A stretch of DNA of 64,000 bases from Mucilaginibacter yixingensis (lineage in GTDB: Bacteria; Bacteroidota; Bacteroidia; Sphingobacteriales; Sphingobacteriaceae): the NCBI RefSeq assembly GCF_041080815.1, contig NZ_CP160205.1, forward strand, positions 62,001 through 126,000, read 5' to 3'. Every line of letters begins with the position of its first letter. Position 1 is the stretch's first letter. This document shows, one piece after another, positions 17,299 through 25,933 of the stretch. A program made the translations under genes and the position numbers. The notes under the pieces were generated by a model, which had not been told where the DNA came from, did no database searches, and worked only from the letters and a program-made list of their open reading frames with translations.

Positions 17299-18954
17299 AT
17301 GTCGCTTTCTATGAAAAAACTTCTGCCAATATTGCTGATGATGAGCCTTTTTGCCATCACCTCTTGTCAGCAAAAAGAATACAATGCCGATCTGCTGCTC
17401 AAAAACGGAGTTATTTATACCGTCGATAAAAATTTTACAACCGCTAATACCCTGGTGGTAAAAGGCGGTAAAATCATTGCCGTTGGCAGTGCCGATACCC
17501 TCGAGAAAAAATACATGGCCCGCCAGGTGATTGATCTGCAGGGCAAGCCGGTTTACCCCGGCCTGATTGATGCCCACGCGCATTTTTACCAATACGGACT
17601 GAGCCTGCAAAATGCCAACCTGATAGGCACCGCCAGTTGGCAGGCCGTGTGCGATACCGTTGCCAGTTATGCCCGTAAAAATACTGATGGATGGATTATC
17701 GGTCGTGGCTGGGATCAGAACGATTGGGAGGTGAAGAAAAATCCGGATAAACAAAAGCTTGACTCGCTGTTCCCGGTTCGCCCGGTGATGTTGACACGTG
17801 TTGACGGTCATGCCGCCATTGTTAACCAGGCCGCGCTGAATATTGCGGGTATTAAACCCGGTCAAAAAATTAACGGCGGCGAGATTGAAACCGTTAACGG
17901 TAAGCTGACCGGTGTTTTGTTAGATAATGCCGTAGGCATTGTGGCCCGTAAAATACCTGTACCAAGCGATCAGCAAACGGAATCGGCCTTGCTGGATGCA
18001 CAGCGTAATTGTTTCCAGGTGGGGTTAACCACGGTTGACGACTGTGGCCTTTCCGCTAATATGGTGACTACTATTGAACAGCTGCAGCACAAAGGCGTGT
18101 TGAAAATGCGCATGTACGTGATGCTGTCAGACCGTCCGGAGAATTATGATTACCTGTTTAAACGCGGTGTGTTTAAAACCCCGGGTTTGAATGTGCGCGG
18201 ATTTAAAGTTTATGCGGATGGTGCGCTGGGATCACGCGGGGCTTGCTTGCTGGCTGATTACAGCGACCAGAAAAACTGGAAAGGCTTTTTGCTGAGCAGC
18301 AGACAGCATTTTGAGCAGATTGCCCAGAAGCTGGCTGCCAAAGGTTTCCAGATGTGTACCCATGCCATTGGCGACTCGGCCAACCGCATGATGCTGCAAA
18401 TCTACGCCAAGGTGTTGAAGGGCAAGAATGATCGCCGTTGGCGGATAGAACACTCGCAGGTAATTGCGCCCGAGGATTTTAAGCTTTTTGGCGATAACAG
18501 CATCATCCCATCGGTGCAACCCTCTCACGCTACCAGCGATATGAGCTGGGCTGGCCAGCGCCTGGGTGCCAAACGCCTTAAAACATCCTACGCTTACAAG
18601 CAATTGCTGGAGCAAAACGGCTGGATGCCGCTGGGCACAGACTTTCCGGTAGAGAACATTAACCCGTTATATACGTTTTATGCAGCAGTAGAGCGCAAGG
18701 ACCTGAAAGGCCGGCCTGCCAAAGGTTTCCAGATGGAAAATGCGCTTACCCGCGAACAGGCCCTGCGTGGCATGACCATCTGGGCGGCTAAAGCTAACTT
18801 TGAAGAGAACGAGAAGGGGAGCATAGAGGTTGGCAAGTATGCTGATTTTGTGGTGCTGGATAAAGATATTATGAAAGTGCCCGGTGCGGAGTTGCCAGGC
18901 GTAAAAGTGCTGAATACGTATGTTAACGGAGATAAAGTGTATGATCAGAAATAA
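17299..18954 (+). CDS. Amidohydrolase (YtcJ-like, Amidohydro_3) lipoprotein
   Basis: Metal-dependent hydrolase of 551 residues, predicted to be anchored in an envelope membrane: MKKLLPILLMMSLFAITSC gives a signal peptide with a lipobox cysteine (start may be this ATG at 17311). The metal site is visible as DAHAHFYQYG and later THAIGDSAN and RIEHSQVI; VQPSHATSDMSWA and GTDFPVENINP complete the Amidohydro_3 pattern. Members cleave amide or related bonds of small molecules; the substrate is unknown. The next gene overlaps its end by 14 bases, so the two are co-transcribed. Confidence 0.9.
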   Translation: MSLSMKKLLPILLMMSLFAITSCQQKEYNADLLLKNGVIYTVDKNFTTANTLVVKGGKIIAVGSADTLEKKYMARQVIDLQGKPVYPGLIDAHAHFYQYGLSLQNANLIGTASWQAVCDTVASYARKNTDGWIIGRGWDQNDWEVKKNPDKQKLDSLFPVRPVMLTRVDGHAAIVNQAALNIAGIKPGQKINGGEIETVNGKLTGVLLDNAVGIVARKIPVPSDQQTESALLDAQRNCFQVGLTTVDDCGLSANMVTTIEQLQHKGVLKMRMYVMLSDRPENYDYLFKRGVFKTPGLNVRGFKVYADGALGSRGACLLADYSDQKNWKGFLLSSRQHFEQIAQKLAAKGFQMCTHAIGDSANRMMLQIYAKVLKGKNDRRWRIEHSQVIAPEDFKLFGDNSIIPSVQPSHATSDMSWAGQRLGAKRLKTSYAYKQLLEQNGWMPLGTDFPVENINPLYTFYAAVERKDLKGRPAKGFQMENALTREQALRGMTIWAAKANFEENEKGSIEVGKYADFVVLDKDIMKVPGAELPGVKVLNTYVNGDKVYDQK

Positions 18955-20752
18955 GCGGGTAAAACTATCCGTACTAGTAGCGGGCCTGATGTTGCAAACC
19001 GCCTGTGCCCAACAAACTCCTCATCAAATTAACATGCGCCTGGTGACAGACCAGGCGCGGGTGCAAAACACCACCTATTTGCTCAATAATACATCGCAAA
19101 TGGTGCCGTTGTTAAACCTGGAGAATGCGCGGGTGGCTAGTGTGCATTTTATGTTCCCCTACGCTGCCCCGTTTGATAGCTTGCTGAACAAATATACCCG
19201 TGTTGATGCATTTGACGACAGCGACTACAACGGTATCAAAAATATCAATAACCTGAGTGATGATCTGAAGCTATATAACACGCTGGTTGTAGCGGTAACA
19301 GCTGCCGATCTGAACAATACCCAGGTGCTCGAATTTCTGAAGCATATTAAAAAAATAAAGAAGGTGGTGCTGGTTGGCTTCGGTAATGATGTGCTTACCA
19401 AGCTTGATGGCATTGATGTGCCGGTCATTTGGAGTAGCGAGGTGACGCCGGTGTCTGCTGCGTTTGCGGCCCAGGCGGTGTTTGGTGGCACGGCTATCAC
19501 CCAGAAAATGCCGAAGGCGGTTGGCCCGTTTGCGGAGGGTAGTGGGTTTATTACCCTGCAAACCCGTTTGCAATATGCCGTTCCGGAAGCTGCCGGCGTA
19601 AATACCGAAATGCTGGATGAGATAGACAAGGTGGCTAACGAGGCTGTGCGCGTGCACGCAACGCCGGGCTGTGTGGTGCTGGTGGCAAAAGACGGTAAGG
19701 TGATCTATAACAAAGCTTTCGGTTACCATACCTATAATAATACGCAGCCCGATAAAATCACCGATATTTTTGATCTGGCATCGGTTACCAAGGTGTCTGC
19801 CACTACGATGGAAGTGATGCGGCTGTATGATCAAAACAAGATCGGGCTCGACTCTACCGTTGGTAATTACATCGCGTTGGCGCGCACAACCAGTAAAAAT
19901 GATATCCGCATTCGTGAGCTGCTAACTCACCAGGCTGGTTTGGTGCCAGATGTGTCTACTTACGAGCGACTGAAACCAACCGATCATAGCGTGGATTCGT
20001 CAGCAGCTTTTCCAACTAAGGCGGGCGAAAACTATTTTATCCGCAAAGATTTTTTTAAAGATGTGATCTGGCCGAGCATGCTTAACTCACCGCTGCGTAC
20101 ACGCGGAAGATATGTTTATAGCGATCTGAGCATGTATTTTATGAAAGAAATTGTGGAAACCATCAGCGCCACGCCGCTTAATGTTTACGTGCAGCAAAAC
20201 TTTTATACCCCGCTGGGGATGCAGACCGCCGGTTTCCTGCCGCTGCAACGTTTCTCTAAAGATCGCATTATCCCGACCGAGCAGGACGATATCTTCCGTC
20301 ATCAATTGCTGATTGGTTATGTGCATGACCAGGGGGCCGGTGTGCTGGGCGGTGTGTCTGGACACGCAGGCTTGTTTGCTTCGGCTAATGATCTGGCTAT
20401 CCTTTACCAGATGATCTTGAACAAAGGCAGCTACGGCGGCACTCAATATTTTAAGCCGGAAACGGTTGATCTGTTTACCAAGCAGCAATCGTCAGTTAGT
20501 CGCCGCGGGTTGGGCTTTGATCGCTGGGATCCGGAGCTGAGCAAACATTATCCGTCAGAACTGGCATCGCCGCAAACTTTTGGGCACACCGGTTATACCG
20601 GTACCTGTTTCTGGGTGGATCCGAAATATAACATGGTCTATATCTTCCTGTCAAACCGTGTAAATCCTAAAGAAACGCAGAAGCTGACCAGCCTGCAGAT
20701 CAGAGGACGCATACAGGATGCCGCTATCAGGGCAATTGTGAAGGGGAATTGA
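18941..20752 (+). CDS. Serine hydrolase (beta-lactamase fold) fused to a GH3 C-terminal-like domain
   Basis: Exported protein of 603 residues; signal peptide ends near TACAQ, with a Cys that could be a lipobox. Residues about 25-185 resemble the C-terminal alpha/beta domain of GH3 beta-N-acetylglucosaminidases (KYTRVDAFDDSDYN, LVVAVTAADL, VFGGTAITQKMPKAV). The rest is a class C beta-lactamase/DD-peptidase fold: Ser281-Val-Thr-Lys284, YSDLSM as the Tyr motif and FGHTGYTGT as the KTG-like motif. In many Bacteroidota a full GH3 precedes this lactamase domain; the GH3 catalytic half is missing here. Likely cell-wall related. Start chosen to follow the signal peptide. Confidence 0.85.
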   Translation: MIRNKRVKLSVLVAGLMLQTACAQQTPHQINMRLVTDQARVQNTTYLLNNTSQMVPLLNLENARVASVHFMFPYAAPFDSLLNKYTRVDAFDDSDYNGIKNINNLSDDLKLYNTLVVAVTAADLNNTQVLEFLKHIKKIKKVVLVGFGNDVLTKLDGIDVPVIWSSEVTPVSAAFAAQAVFGGTAITQKMPKAVGPFAEGSGFITLQTRLQYAVPEAAGVNTEMLDEIDKVANEAVRVHATPGCVVLVAKDGKVIYNKAFGYHTYNNTQPDKITDIFDLASVTKVSATTMEVMRLYDQNKIGLDSTVGNYIALARTTSKNDIRIRELLTHQAGLVPDVSTYERLKPTDHSVDSSAAFPTKAGENYFIRKDFFKDVIWPSMLNSPLRTRGRYVYSDLSMYFMKEIVETISATPLNVYVQQNFYTPLGMQTAGFLPLQRFSKDRIIPTEQDDIFRHQLLIGYVHDQGAGVLGGVSGHAGLFASANDLAILYQMILNKGSYGGTQYFKPETVDLFTKQQSSVSRRGLGFDRWDPELSKHYPSELASPQTFGHTGYTGTCFWVDPKYNMVYIFLSNRVNPKETQKLTSLQIRGRIQDAAIRAIVKGN

Positions 20753-20800
20753 GTGCTTTTAGGCAGCAATTAGGTAATACGCCAGATTAGACTTATTAGA

Positions 20801-20839
20801 TGCAGACTTACGAAGTTTTTAAAACTTCGTAAGTCTGCA
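20801..20839. repeat. Perfect palindrome between the hydrolase and VOC genes
   Basis: Nearly continuous inverted repeat (arms TGCAGACTTACGAAGTTTT and its complement) with practically no loop. No T-tract follows, so termination is uncertain; it may extrude as a cruciform or act as an mRNA hairpin. Confidence 0.6.
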
Positions 20840-20876
20840 TCGGTTATATAATCTAGCATCCAGAACCGAAATCAAC

Positions 20877-21251
20877 ATGAACTTACCTAATGGCTACCAA
20901 CAAGTAATGCCCTATCTGATAGTGCCACGCGCGGCAGCATTTATGGCATTTGTGCAAACCGTTTTCGGTGCTACCGAGCGGATGAAAGTGATGCGCGATG
21001 AAAGCCTGATTATGCACGCCGAACTACAGATAGGCGGCAGTGTAATTATGCTGGCTGACGCCACCGAGGAGTATCAGCAACAAAATGCCGGTTTGTTCAT
21101 CTGCGTGGAAAATTGCGATGAAACCTACAAAATAGCAATGGATAACGGCGCCGAGTGTGTAATGGAACCCGTTAACCAGGACTACGGCCGCTCTGCAGGC
21201 ATCATAGATCCATTTGGTAATACCTGGTGGGTGACGAGTGATGTGAAGTAG
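20877..21251 (+). CDS. VOC family protein (glyoxalase/bleomycin resistance fold)
   Basis: Small cytoplasmic protein of 124 residues with two beta-alpha-beta-beta-beta modules. The PhnB-like pattern is clear: YLIVPRAAAFMAFVQTVFGA at the start, MHAELQIGGSVIMLAD in the middle and YGRSAGIIDPFGNTWWV at the end. The sub-family contains many uncharacterised members, so no reaction can be named. It stands alone between a palindrome and a repeat-filled gap. Confidence 0.88.
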   Translation: MNLPNGYQQVMPYLIVPRAAAFMAFVQTVFGATERMKVMRDESLIMHAELQIGGSVIMLADATEEYQQQNAGLFICVENCDETYKIAMDNGAECVMEPVNQDYGRSAGIIDPFGNTWWVTSDVK

Positions 21252-21257
21252 AAATTT

Positions 21258-21402
21258 TATGTCATTGCGAGCGATAGAATCCCGGCGGCGGGACTATGAA
21301 GGTGAAATGACAAACAAGAGGGCTGTCAGTCTGAGCTTGTCGAAGACTCGCGCGGAGATGCCCACTCACCATGCTTCGACGGGGCTCAGCATGACATGGT
21401 GA
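21258..21402. repeat. Intergenic repeats: GTCATTGCGAG word and a TGAGCTTGTCGAAG inverted pair
   Basis: First part (21259-21311) opens with GTCATTGCGAG and closes with ATGAC (family A). Second part has CTGAGCTTGTCGAAG at about 21332-21346 facing GCTTCGACGGGGCTCAG near 21372-21388 (family B), which can form a long stem. It fills the space between the VOC gene and the amidotransferase stop codon; no terminator T-tract is visible. Confidence 0.6.
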
Positions 21403-22236
21403 TTATTGCCCCTCCATCACCTGCCTGATGGCATCATCCAAAAAATTAGGGATCAATGTATTTTGTGTGTGGGTAATCTTATCCGGATCTTCCAGGTGCT
21501 CCAGCATTTCATTGTATTTGGCTTCGCCATGCTCGTTAATCACTTCGCGCTTCCTGGTTTCGGTTAATAAGGATACACGCATCCCATCGGCATCCACCTC
21601 GGGATGAAATTGTACACCATAAAAGTACGGACTGTAACGAATGGCCATCATGGCGCGCGGCAGATTTACATGCGGGCGCTCTTTCTCAATAGCGGTAAGT
21701 GTCATGCCCAGTTCCGCAAAGCGTTGTTCATCGGGATAAATGACCTGCCAACTGCGTGAGTCGACGGTAAAGAATGGATCGGCCAGGCGGTTAAGGATGC
21801 GGTCTTGCTGACCCGCAGCAGTCAAATGAACCGGCAAAATGCCAAATGAAGGCGAACGACGCGTGCCGATAACCCCCAAACGATATTTACGACACATGAG
21901 CTGAAACGAGTGACAAACAAACAGCGCATGCTTTTTCTGCTGGGCGTCAGAAGCGTTGATGGCTTCCAACTGATCCATCAGTTTCATGTAGTTTTGGTCC
22001 CACACCTGGTGCTCTGTATCCAGTGGACTGCCCGGTCCGCCGCTGCTGATGTAGATATCAAAATTGGTATCCGGTAACTCATGCTGAGCACGGGTATCAA
22101 AAATCTGGTAAGTAAGATTCAGTTGGTTTTTCTCCCGGTACCGGTCCAGTACCTGCTGAAATCCGCGTATGCCCTGGTTGGGGATACCGTTGTAAAGGTC
22201 TATAATGGCTACTTTTATCTCTCGCTGTTCGTTCAA
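21403..22236 (-). CDS. Class I glutamine amidotransferase-like protein
   Basis: Cytoplasmic protein of 277 residues with a flavodoxin-like GATase1 fold. The triad is present: Cys108 in LFVCHSFQL, His211 and Glu213 in GVQFHPEVD; SSGGPGSPLD near 64-73 forms the oxyanion loop. The elbow lacks the usual Gly after Cys (VCHSFQ in place of GxCxGxQ). No synthetase partner is fused or adjacent in the same operon; the next gene upstream is the YbdK-type ligase, 324 nt away on the same strand. It may hydrolyse glutamine or a gamma-glutamyl compound. Confidence 0.85.
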   Translation of the reverse strand: MNEQREIKVAIIDLYNGIPNQGIRGFQQVLDRYREKNQLNLTYQIFDTRAQHELPDTNFDIYISSGGPGSPLDTEHQVWDQNYMKLMDQLEAINASDAQQKKHALFVCHSFQLMCRKYRLGVIGTRRSPSFGILPVHLTAAGQQDRILNRLADPFFTVDSRSWQVIYPDEQRFAELGMTLTAIEKERPHVNLPRAMMAIRYSPYFYGVQFHPEVDADGMRVSLLTETRKREVINEHGEAKYNEMLEHLEDPDKITHTQNTLIPNFLDDAIRQVMEGQ

Positions 22237-22560
22237 TGCTATCCGTTGTTAGCTGCCGTTATTTAAGGCAAATTGCAAACGGCAAAAGTACAGGGAATGA
22301 AAAACAATTCCAACGGCAGATTAATGCTTAAAGTGAGTTGGGGATAAGGCAAAATAACAGGCCGCCCCGATGGGGCTTAAGAAGGAGGGGGAAATAAGCT
22401 ACAAACAGGCCGCTCCTCCGGAGCTATTAATCACTTTTGTTAAAATCCCGTAGGGATGCCCTGTTTGTAGCATGCAACGTACCCAAACAGAAAGCCCCAT
22501 AGGGGCGACCTGTCTATCATTTAGGGTTGTCTTTTTTAACTGGTTAATTTATTTCGGATA
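22237..22560. other. Gap between amidotransferase and ligase genes, filled by repeats
   Basis: No gene seen. Its middle (22358-22517) is a set of four family-C hairpin units. The 22237-22350 part is the presumed promoter area of the amidotransferase gene, but no TAnnTTTG box was found there. Confidence 0.5.
22358..22517. repeat. Four short hairpin repeats with CTACAAACAGG core (family C)
   Basis: Units near 22358-22378, 22399-22425, 22445-22470 and 22489-22517. The first two point right and the last two left. Each has a C-rich/G-rich mini-hairpin (for example GCCCCGATGGGGC, GCTCCTCCGGAGC, ATCCCGTAGGGAT, GCCCCATAGGGGC) next to a CAGG word; two carry the full CTACAAACAGG. Hairpin bases differ between units yet still pair. 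Confidence 0.75.
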
Positions 22561-23658
22561 TTATAATCCACTCAACGTATGAGATGTAATATAATCAACA
22601 ACACTGGTTAAATCACGGTTTTGCTCGTAAACGGCCAGTTGTCTGTCAGCGCCTGTGCCATGTTCCAGTATTTTGTGCACGTATTGCAGGTCGTCGCGGC
22701 AGCCCAGGTCGTCTACTACATCGTCAATCAGATCCAGCAGTTCCATCACCAGTGAGCGGGTGTCTACTTCTTGTTCTTTGCCAAAATCAATCATTTTACC
22801 GTCAATGCCGTAGCGGGCAGCGCGCCATTTATTCTCATTGATAAGGGCGCGGTTATAGTTTATAAACGTCATGTTTTGCTGGCGCAGTTTGTACAGCTTG
22901 GCGCAAAGAGCCTGGAATAAGGCTACAATGGCGATGGTTTCATCTACCAACATCGGGCAATCGCAAATGTGGAAACCGATGGTGCCGAAGAAGGGGTGCA
23001 CGCGCACATCCCACCAGATCTTCTTGGCATTATCAATACAATGGGTTTTTACCAGTAGCTTGATGTAATTATCATATTCTTCAATACTGCCAAAGGCGTC
23101 TGGAATCCCCGTGCGCGGGAACTTGTCAAACACCTTGGTGCGGAATGATTTAAAACCGGTGTTACGCCCCTCCCAAAACGGCGAGTTGGTGCTAAGCGCA
23201 TAAATGTGCGGCAAAAAGTAACGTGCCTGGTTAGCAATATGAATAGCCATCTGCCGCGACTGGAAGCCCACGTGCACGTGCAGCCCAAAGATGAGGTTAG
23301 AGCGTGCGGCATCCTGCATCTCGTCCACAATTTCCTGGTACCGCGGATGATCGCTGATGAGTTGGTCCTGCCAGTGCGAGAACGGGTGTGTGCCCGCCGC
23401 CCCGATATGCAGATCCAGATCGCCGGCCAGTTGCGCCACCGTGCGGCGCAGTTTGCAAACCTCCTGGCGTACCTCGGTAGTGTTTTGGCAAACATGGGTG
23501 CCCACTTCTACCACGGCCTGGTGCATTTCGGCCTTTACCTGGTCTTCATGGATCTTTTGCGCGGCATCAACAATTTTCTGCTCGTGCGACCGGAGCTCCC
23601 GCGTTACGGGATCAATCACCATAAATTCTTCTTCAACGCTTAGGGTAAACTCGTTCAT
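22561..23658 (-). CDS. YbdK-type carboxylate-amine ligase (glutamate-cysteine ligase family 2)
   Basis: Cytoplasmic ATP-dependent ligase of 365 residues in the GCS2 family. The start MNEFTLSVEEEFMVIDP is the family signature (metal-binding Glu residues); GLHVHVGFQSR, TNSPFWEGRNTGFKSFR and WWDVRVHPFFGTIGFHICD are further conserved blocks. Family members join glutamate-like acids with amines, weakly making gamma-glutamylcysteine in E. coli; the natural role here is unknown. In comparative genomics, GCS2-like ligases often accompany ATP-grasp/alpha-E modules, one of which lies 15 kb away. Confidence 0.9.
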   Translation of the reverse strand: MNEFTLSVEEEFMVIDPVTRELRSHEQKIVDAAQKIHEDQVKAEMHQAVVEVGTHVCQNTTEVRQEVCKLRRTVAQLAGDLDLHIGAAGTHPFSHWQDQLISDHPRYQEIVDEMQDAARSNLIFGLHVHVGFQSRQMAIHIANQARYFLPHIYALSTNSPFWEGRNTGFKSFRTKVFDKFPRTGIPDAFGSIEEYDNYIKLLVKTHCIDNAKKIWWDVRVHPFFGTIGFHICDCPMLVDETIAIVALFQALCAKLYKLRQQNMTFINYNRALINENKWRAARYGIDGKMIDFGKEQEVDTRSLVMELLDLIDDVVDDLGCRDDLQYVHKILEHGTGADRQLAVYEQNRDLTSVVDYITSHTLSGL

Positions 23659-23724
23659 TGTGCCTGTTGTAGTGGTAAGATAAAATTAGGAAATATTTGG
23701 ATGAAGGGGATAGGTTAACAAAAA

Positions 23725-23827
23725 ACGTCATTGCGAGGCACGAAGCAATCTCTGCGAAGGACGATTCAATGAGCTATGTAGGCTAGATATTCCTGTACAG
23801 AGATTGCTTCGTGCCTCGCAATGACGT
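23725..23827. repeat. 30-bp perfect inverted repeat, family A (GTCATTGCGAGG)
   Basis: Arms 23725-23754 and 23798-23827 are exact reverse complements around a 43-base centre. The outer word CGTCATTGCGAGG is shared with 21259 and with 62048-62113. No open frame is inside. It lies between the divergent ligase and typA genes, upstream of the typA promoter box. Confidence 0.8.
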
Positions 23828-23927
23828 GTGTGGGTTAGCCTGTTTATTCTTCATCATCTTATTGTTAAATAAAGGTTATGGAAAGAGCTCCTGATTTTCA
23901 GCGCTTTTTATTATGATAAAATAACCG

Positions 23928-23935
23928 TACCTTTG
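23928..23935 (+). promoter_or_regulatory. Promoter -7 box of typA (TACCTTTG)
   Basis: Exact TAnnTTTG match 22 nt before the typA ATG; a T-run at 23905-23909 sits at the expected -33 distance but lacks the G of TTTG. Confidence 0.65.
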
Positions 23936-23957
23936 CGCCAAATTTTAAAGGCATAAA

Positions 23958-25769
23958 ATGCAAAACATCAGGAACATTGCGATCATTGCGCACGTTGACC
24001 ACGGTAAAACTACGCTGGTAGATAAAATTCTGCACAGCTGCGCTATCTTTCGCGACAATCAGGAAACAGGTGAGTTGATATTGGATAATAACGATCTGGA
24101 GCGCGAGCGCGGTATCACCATCGTATCTAAAAACGTATCGGTACGTTATAAAGACGTAAAGATCAACATTATTGATACTCCGGGCCACGCCGACTTTGGT
24201 GGCGAGGTGGAGCGCGTACTGAAAATGGCCGACGGCGTATTGCTGCTTTGTGATGCCTTTGAAGGCGCCATGCCGCAAACCCGTTTCGTAACTCAAAAAG
24301 CGCTTTCGCTGGGTTTGAAACCAATTGTGGTTGTAAACAAAGTTGATAAAGAGAACTGCCGCCCTGATGAGGTTTACGAGCAGATCTTCGAACTGTTCTT
24401 TAACCTTGAGGCTACCGAAGAGCAGCTGGATTTTCCGGTGATCTACGGTTCGTCAAAACAAGGTTGGATGAGCACCGACTATAAAAAGAAAACTGAAGAT
24501 ATCTTCCCGTTGATGGATACCATTCTGGAGCACATCCCTGCTGCGCCAATTCAAGAAGGTACCCTGCAAATGCAGATCACTTCGTTGGATTATTCATCTT
24601 TCGTAGGTCGTATCGCTATCGGTCGTGTGGCTCGCGGTACCATCAAAGAGAACATGCCGGTAACGCTGGTTAAGCGCGATGGCACGATGCAAAAATCACG
24701 CATTAAAGAGTTATACACCTTTGAAGGCCTGGGCAAAGTAAGAGCAACCGAAGTAAAATCGGGCGATATCTGTGCCGTTGTAGGTATTGAAGGTTTTGAT
24801 ATTGGCGATACCATTGCCGATTTTGAGAACCCAGAGCAACTGGAAGTAATCAAAATTGACGAGCCAACCATGAACATGCTTTTCACCATCAACAACTCAC
24901 CGTTTTTTGGTAAAGAAGGCAAGTTTGTAACCTCACGTCACGTACGTGACCGTCTGTTCAAAGAGATGGAGAAAAACCTGGCGCTGAAAGTGGTTGAAAC
25001 TGAATCGCCGGATGCTTACCTGGTTTATGGCCGTGGTATTCTTCACTTGTCAGTATTGATCGAAACCATGCGTCGTGAAGGTTATGAGTTGCAGGTTGGT
25101 CAGCCGCAGGTTATTGTTAAAGAAATTGACGGTGTTAAATGCGAGCCAATTGAAAGCCTGATTGTAGACGTACCTGGTGATGTTGCCGGTAAGGTAATCG
25201 AGCTGGTAACTCAACGTAAAGGTGACCTGTTGATTATGGAGCCAAAAGGCGACTTGCAACACTTAGAGTTTGAGATCCCTGCCCGCGGTATCATCGGTTT
25301 GCGTAACAACGTATTGACTGCTACCGGTGGCGAGGCTATCATGGCACACCGCTTTAAGGCTTATGAGCCTTGGAAAGGTGCTATTCCGGGCCGCTCTAAT
25401 GGTGTACTGGTATCTATGGACACTGGTAAAACTACTGCCTTTGCTATTGATAAACTGCAAGACCGTGGCCGTTTCTTTATAGATCCGGGTGTGGATATTT
25501 ATGAAGGCCAGGTATTGGGTGAGCATATTCGCGATAATGACTTGGTAATTAACCTTACCAAAGGCAAGCAGTTAACCAACATGCGTGCATCAGGTAGCGA
25601 TACCAACGTAAGAATTGCTCCGGCTATCAAATTCTCGTTAGAAGAATCCATGGAATACATCCAGGCTGATGAGTATATCGAAGTTACTCCGCAAAATATT
25701 CGTTTACGTAAAATTTACCTGAACGAGAATGAGCGTAAGATTAACGCTAAGCGATTTGTAAATCAATAA
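23958..25769 (+). CDS. typA: Translational GTPase TypA/BipA
   Basis: Ribosome-associated GTPase of 603 residues involved in 50S assembly and stress adaptation. G1 [11 protein letters not shown]2 in ERGITI, G3 [10 protein letters not shown] and G4 NKVD are intact, followed by the EF-G-like domains II, III and V and the TypA-specific C-terminal domain ([13 protein letters not shown]). Length matches the family. Monocistronic by appearance: own promoter box and a clean terminator 60 nt after the stop. Confidence 0.98.
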   Translation: MQNIRNIAIIAHVDHGKTTLVDKILHSCAIFRDNQETGELILDNNDLERERGITIVSKNVSVRYKDVKINIIDTPGHADFGGEVERVLKMADGVLLLCDAFEGAMPQTRFVTQKALSLGLKPIVVVNKVDKENCRPDEVYEQIFELFFNLEATEEQLDFPVIYGSSKQGWMSTDYKKKTEDIFPLMDTILEHIPAAPIQEGTLQMQITSLDYSSFVGRIAIGRVARGTIKENMPVTLVKRDGTMQKSRIKELYTFEGLGKVRATEVKSGDICAVVGIEGFDIGDTIADFENPEQLEVIKIDEPTMNMLFTINNSPFFGKEGKFVTSRHVRDRLFKEMEKNLALKVVETESPDAYLVYGRGILHLSVLIETMRREGYELQVGQPQVIVKEIDGVKCEPIESLIVDVPGDVAGKVIELVTQRKGDLLIMEPKGDLQHLEFEIPARGIIGLRNNVLTATGGEAIMAHRFKAYEPWKGAIPGRSNGVLVSMDTGKTTAFAIDKLQDRGRFFIDPGVDIYEGQVLGEHIRDNDLVINLTKGKQLTNMRASGSDTNVRIAPAIKFSLEESMEYIQADEYIEVTPQNIRLRKIYLNENERKINAKRFVNQ

Positions 25770-25830
25770 TCAGTTATTGGTTTTAATTAAGTGAGTGGTT
25801 GATTAAGTTAAGCCAGTCATTAAAATATAG

Positions 25831-25862
25831 AAAGCATCCGGAAAAACCGGATGCTTTTTTAT
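25831..25862 (+). terminator. Intrinsic terminator of typA
   Basis: Stem AAAGCATCCGG with CCGGATGCTTT, loop AAAAA, followed by a T-tract. Confidence 0.92.
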
Positions 25863-25916
25863 TGTGATCGTTTTTTTCTAACTATTCACTCAATCAACAT
25901 AATCAACCAAAAACTA

Positions 25917-25924
25917 TACATTTG
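25917..25924 (+). promoter_or_regulatory. Candidate promoter -7 box (TACATTTG) of the glycan operon
   Basis: Exact TAnnTTTG match ending nine bases before the ATG at 25934. It overlaps the upstream TTG codon of the same frame, supporting the later ATG as start. Confidence 0.5.
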
Positions 25925-25933
25925 CTGCCAACT

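Noticed and set aside
17275..17865. 196-codon minus-strand ORF
   Set aside because: Antisense to the amidohydrolase, whose metal motifs lie in the other frame.
23206..23643. Overlapping ORFs in several frames around the YbdK ligase gene
   Set aside because: The ligase frame carries family motifs; the others are shadows of it.
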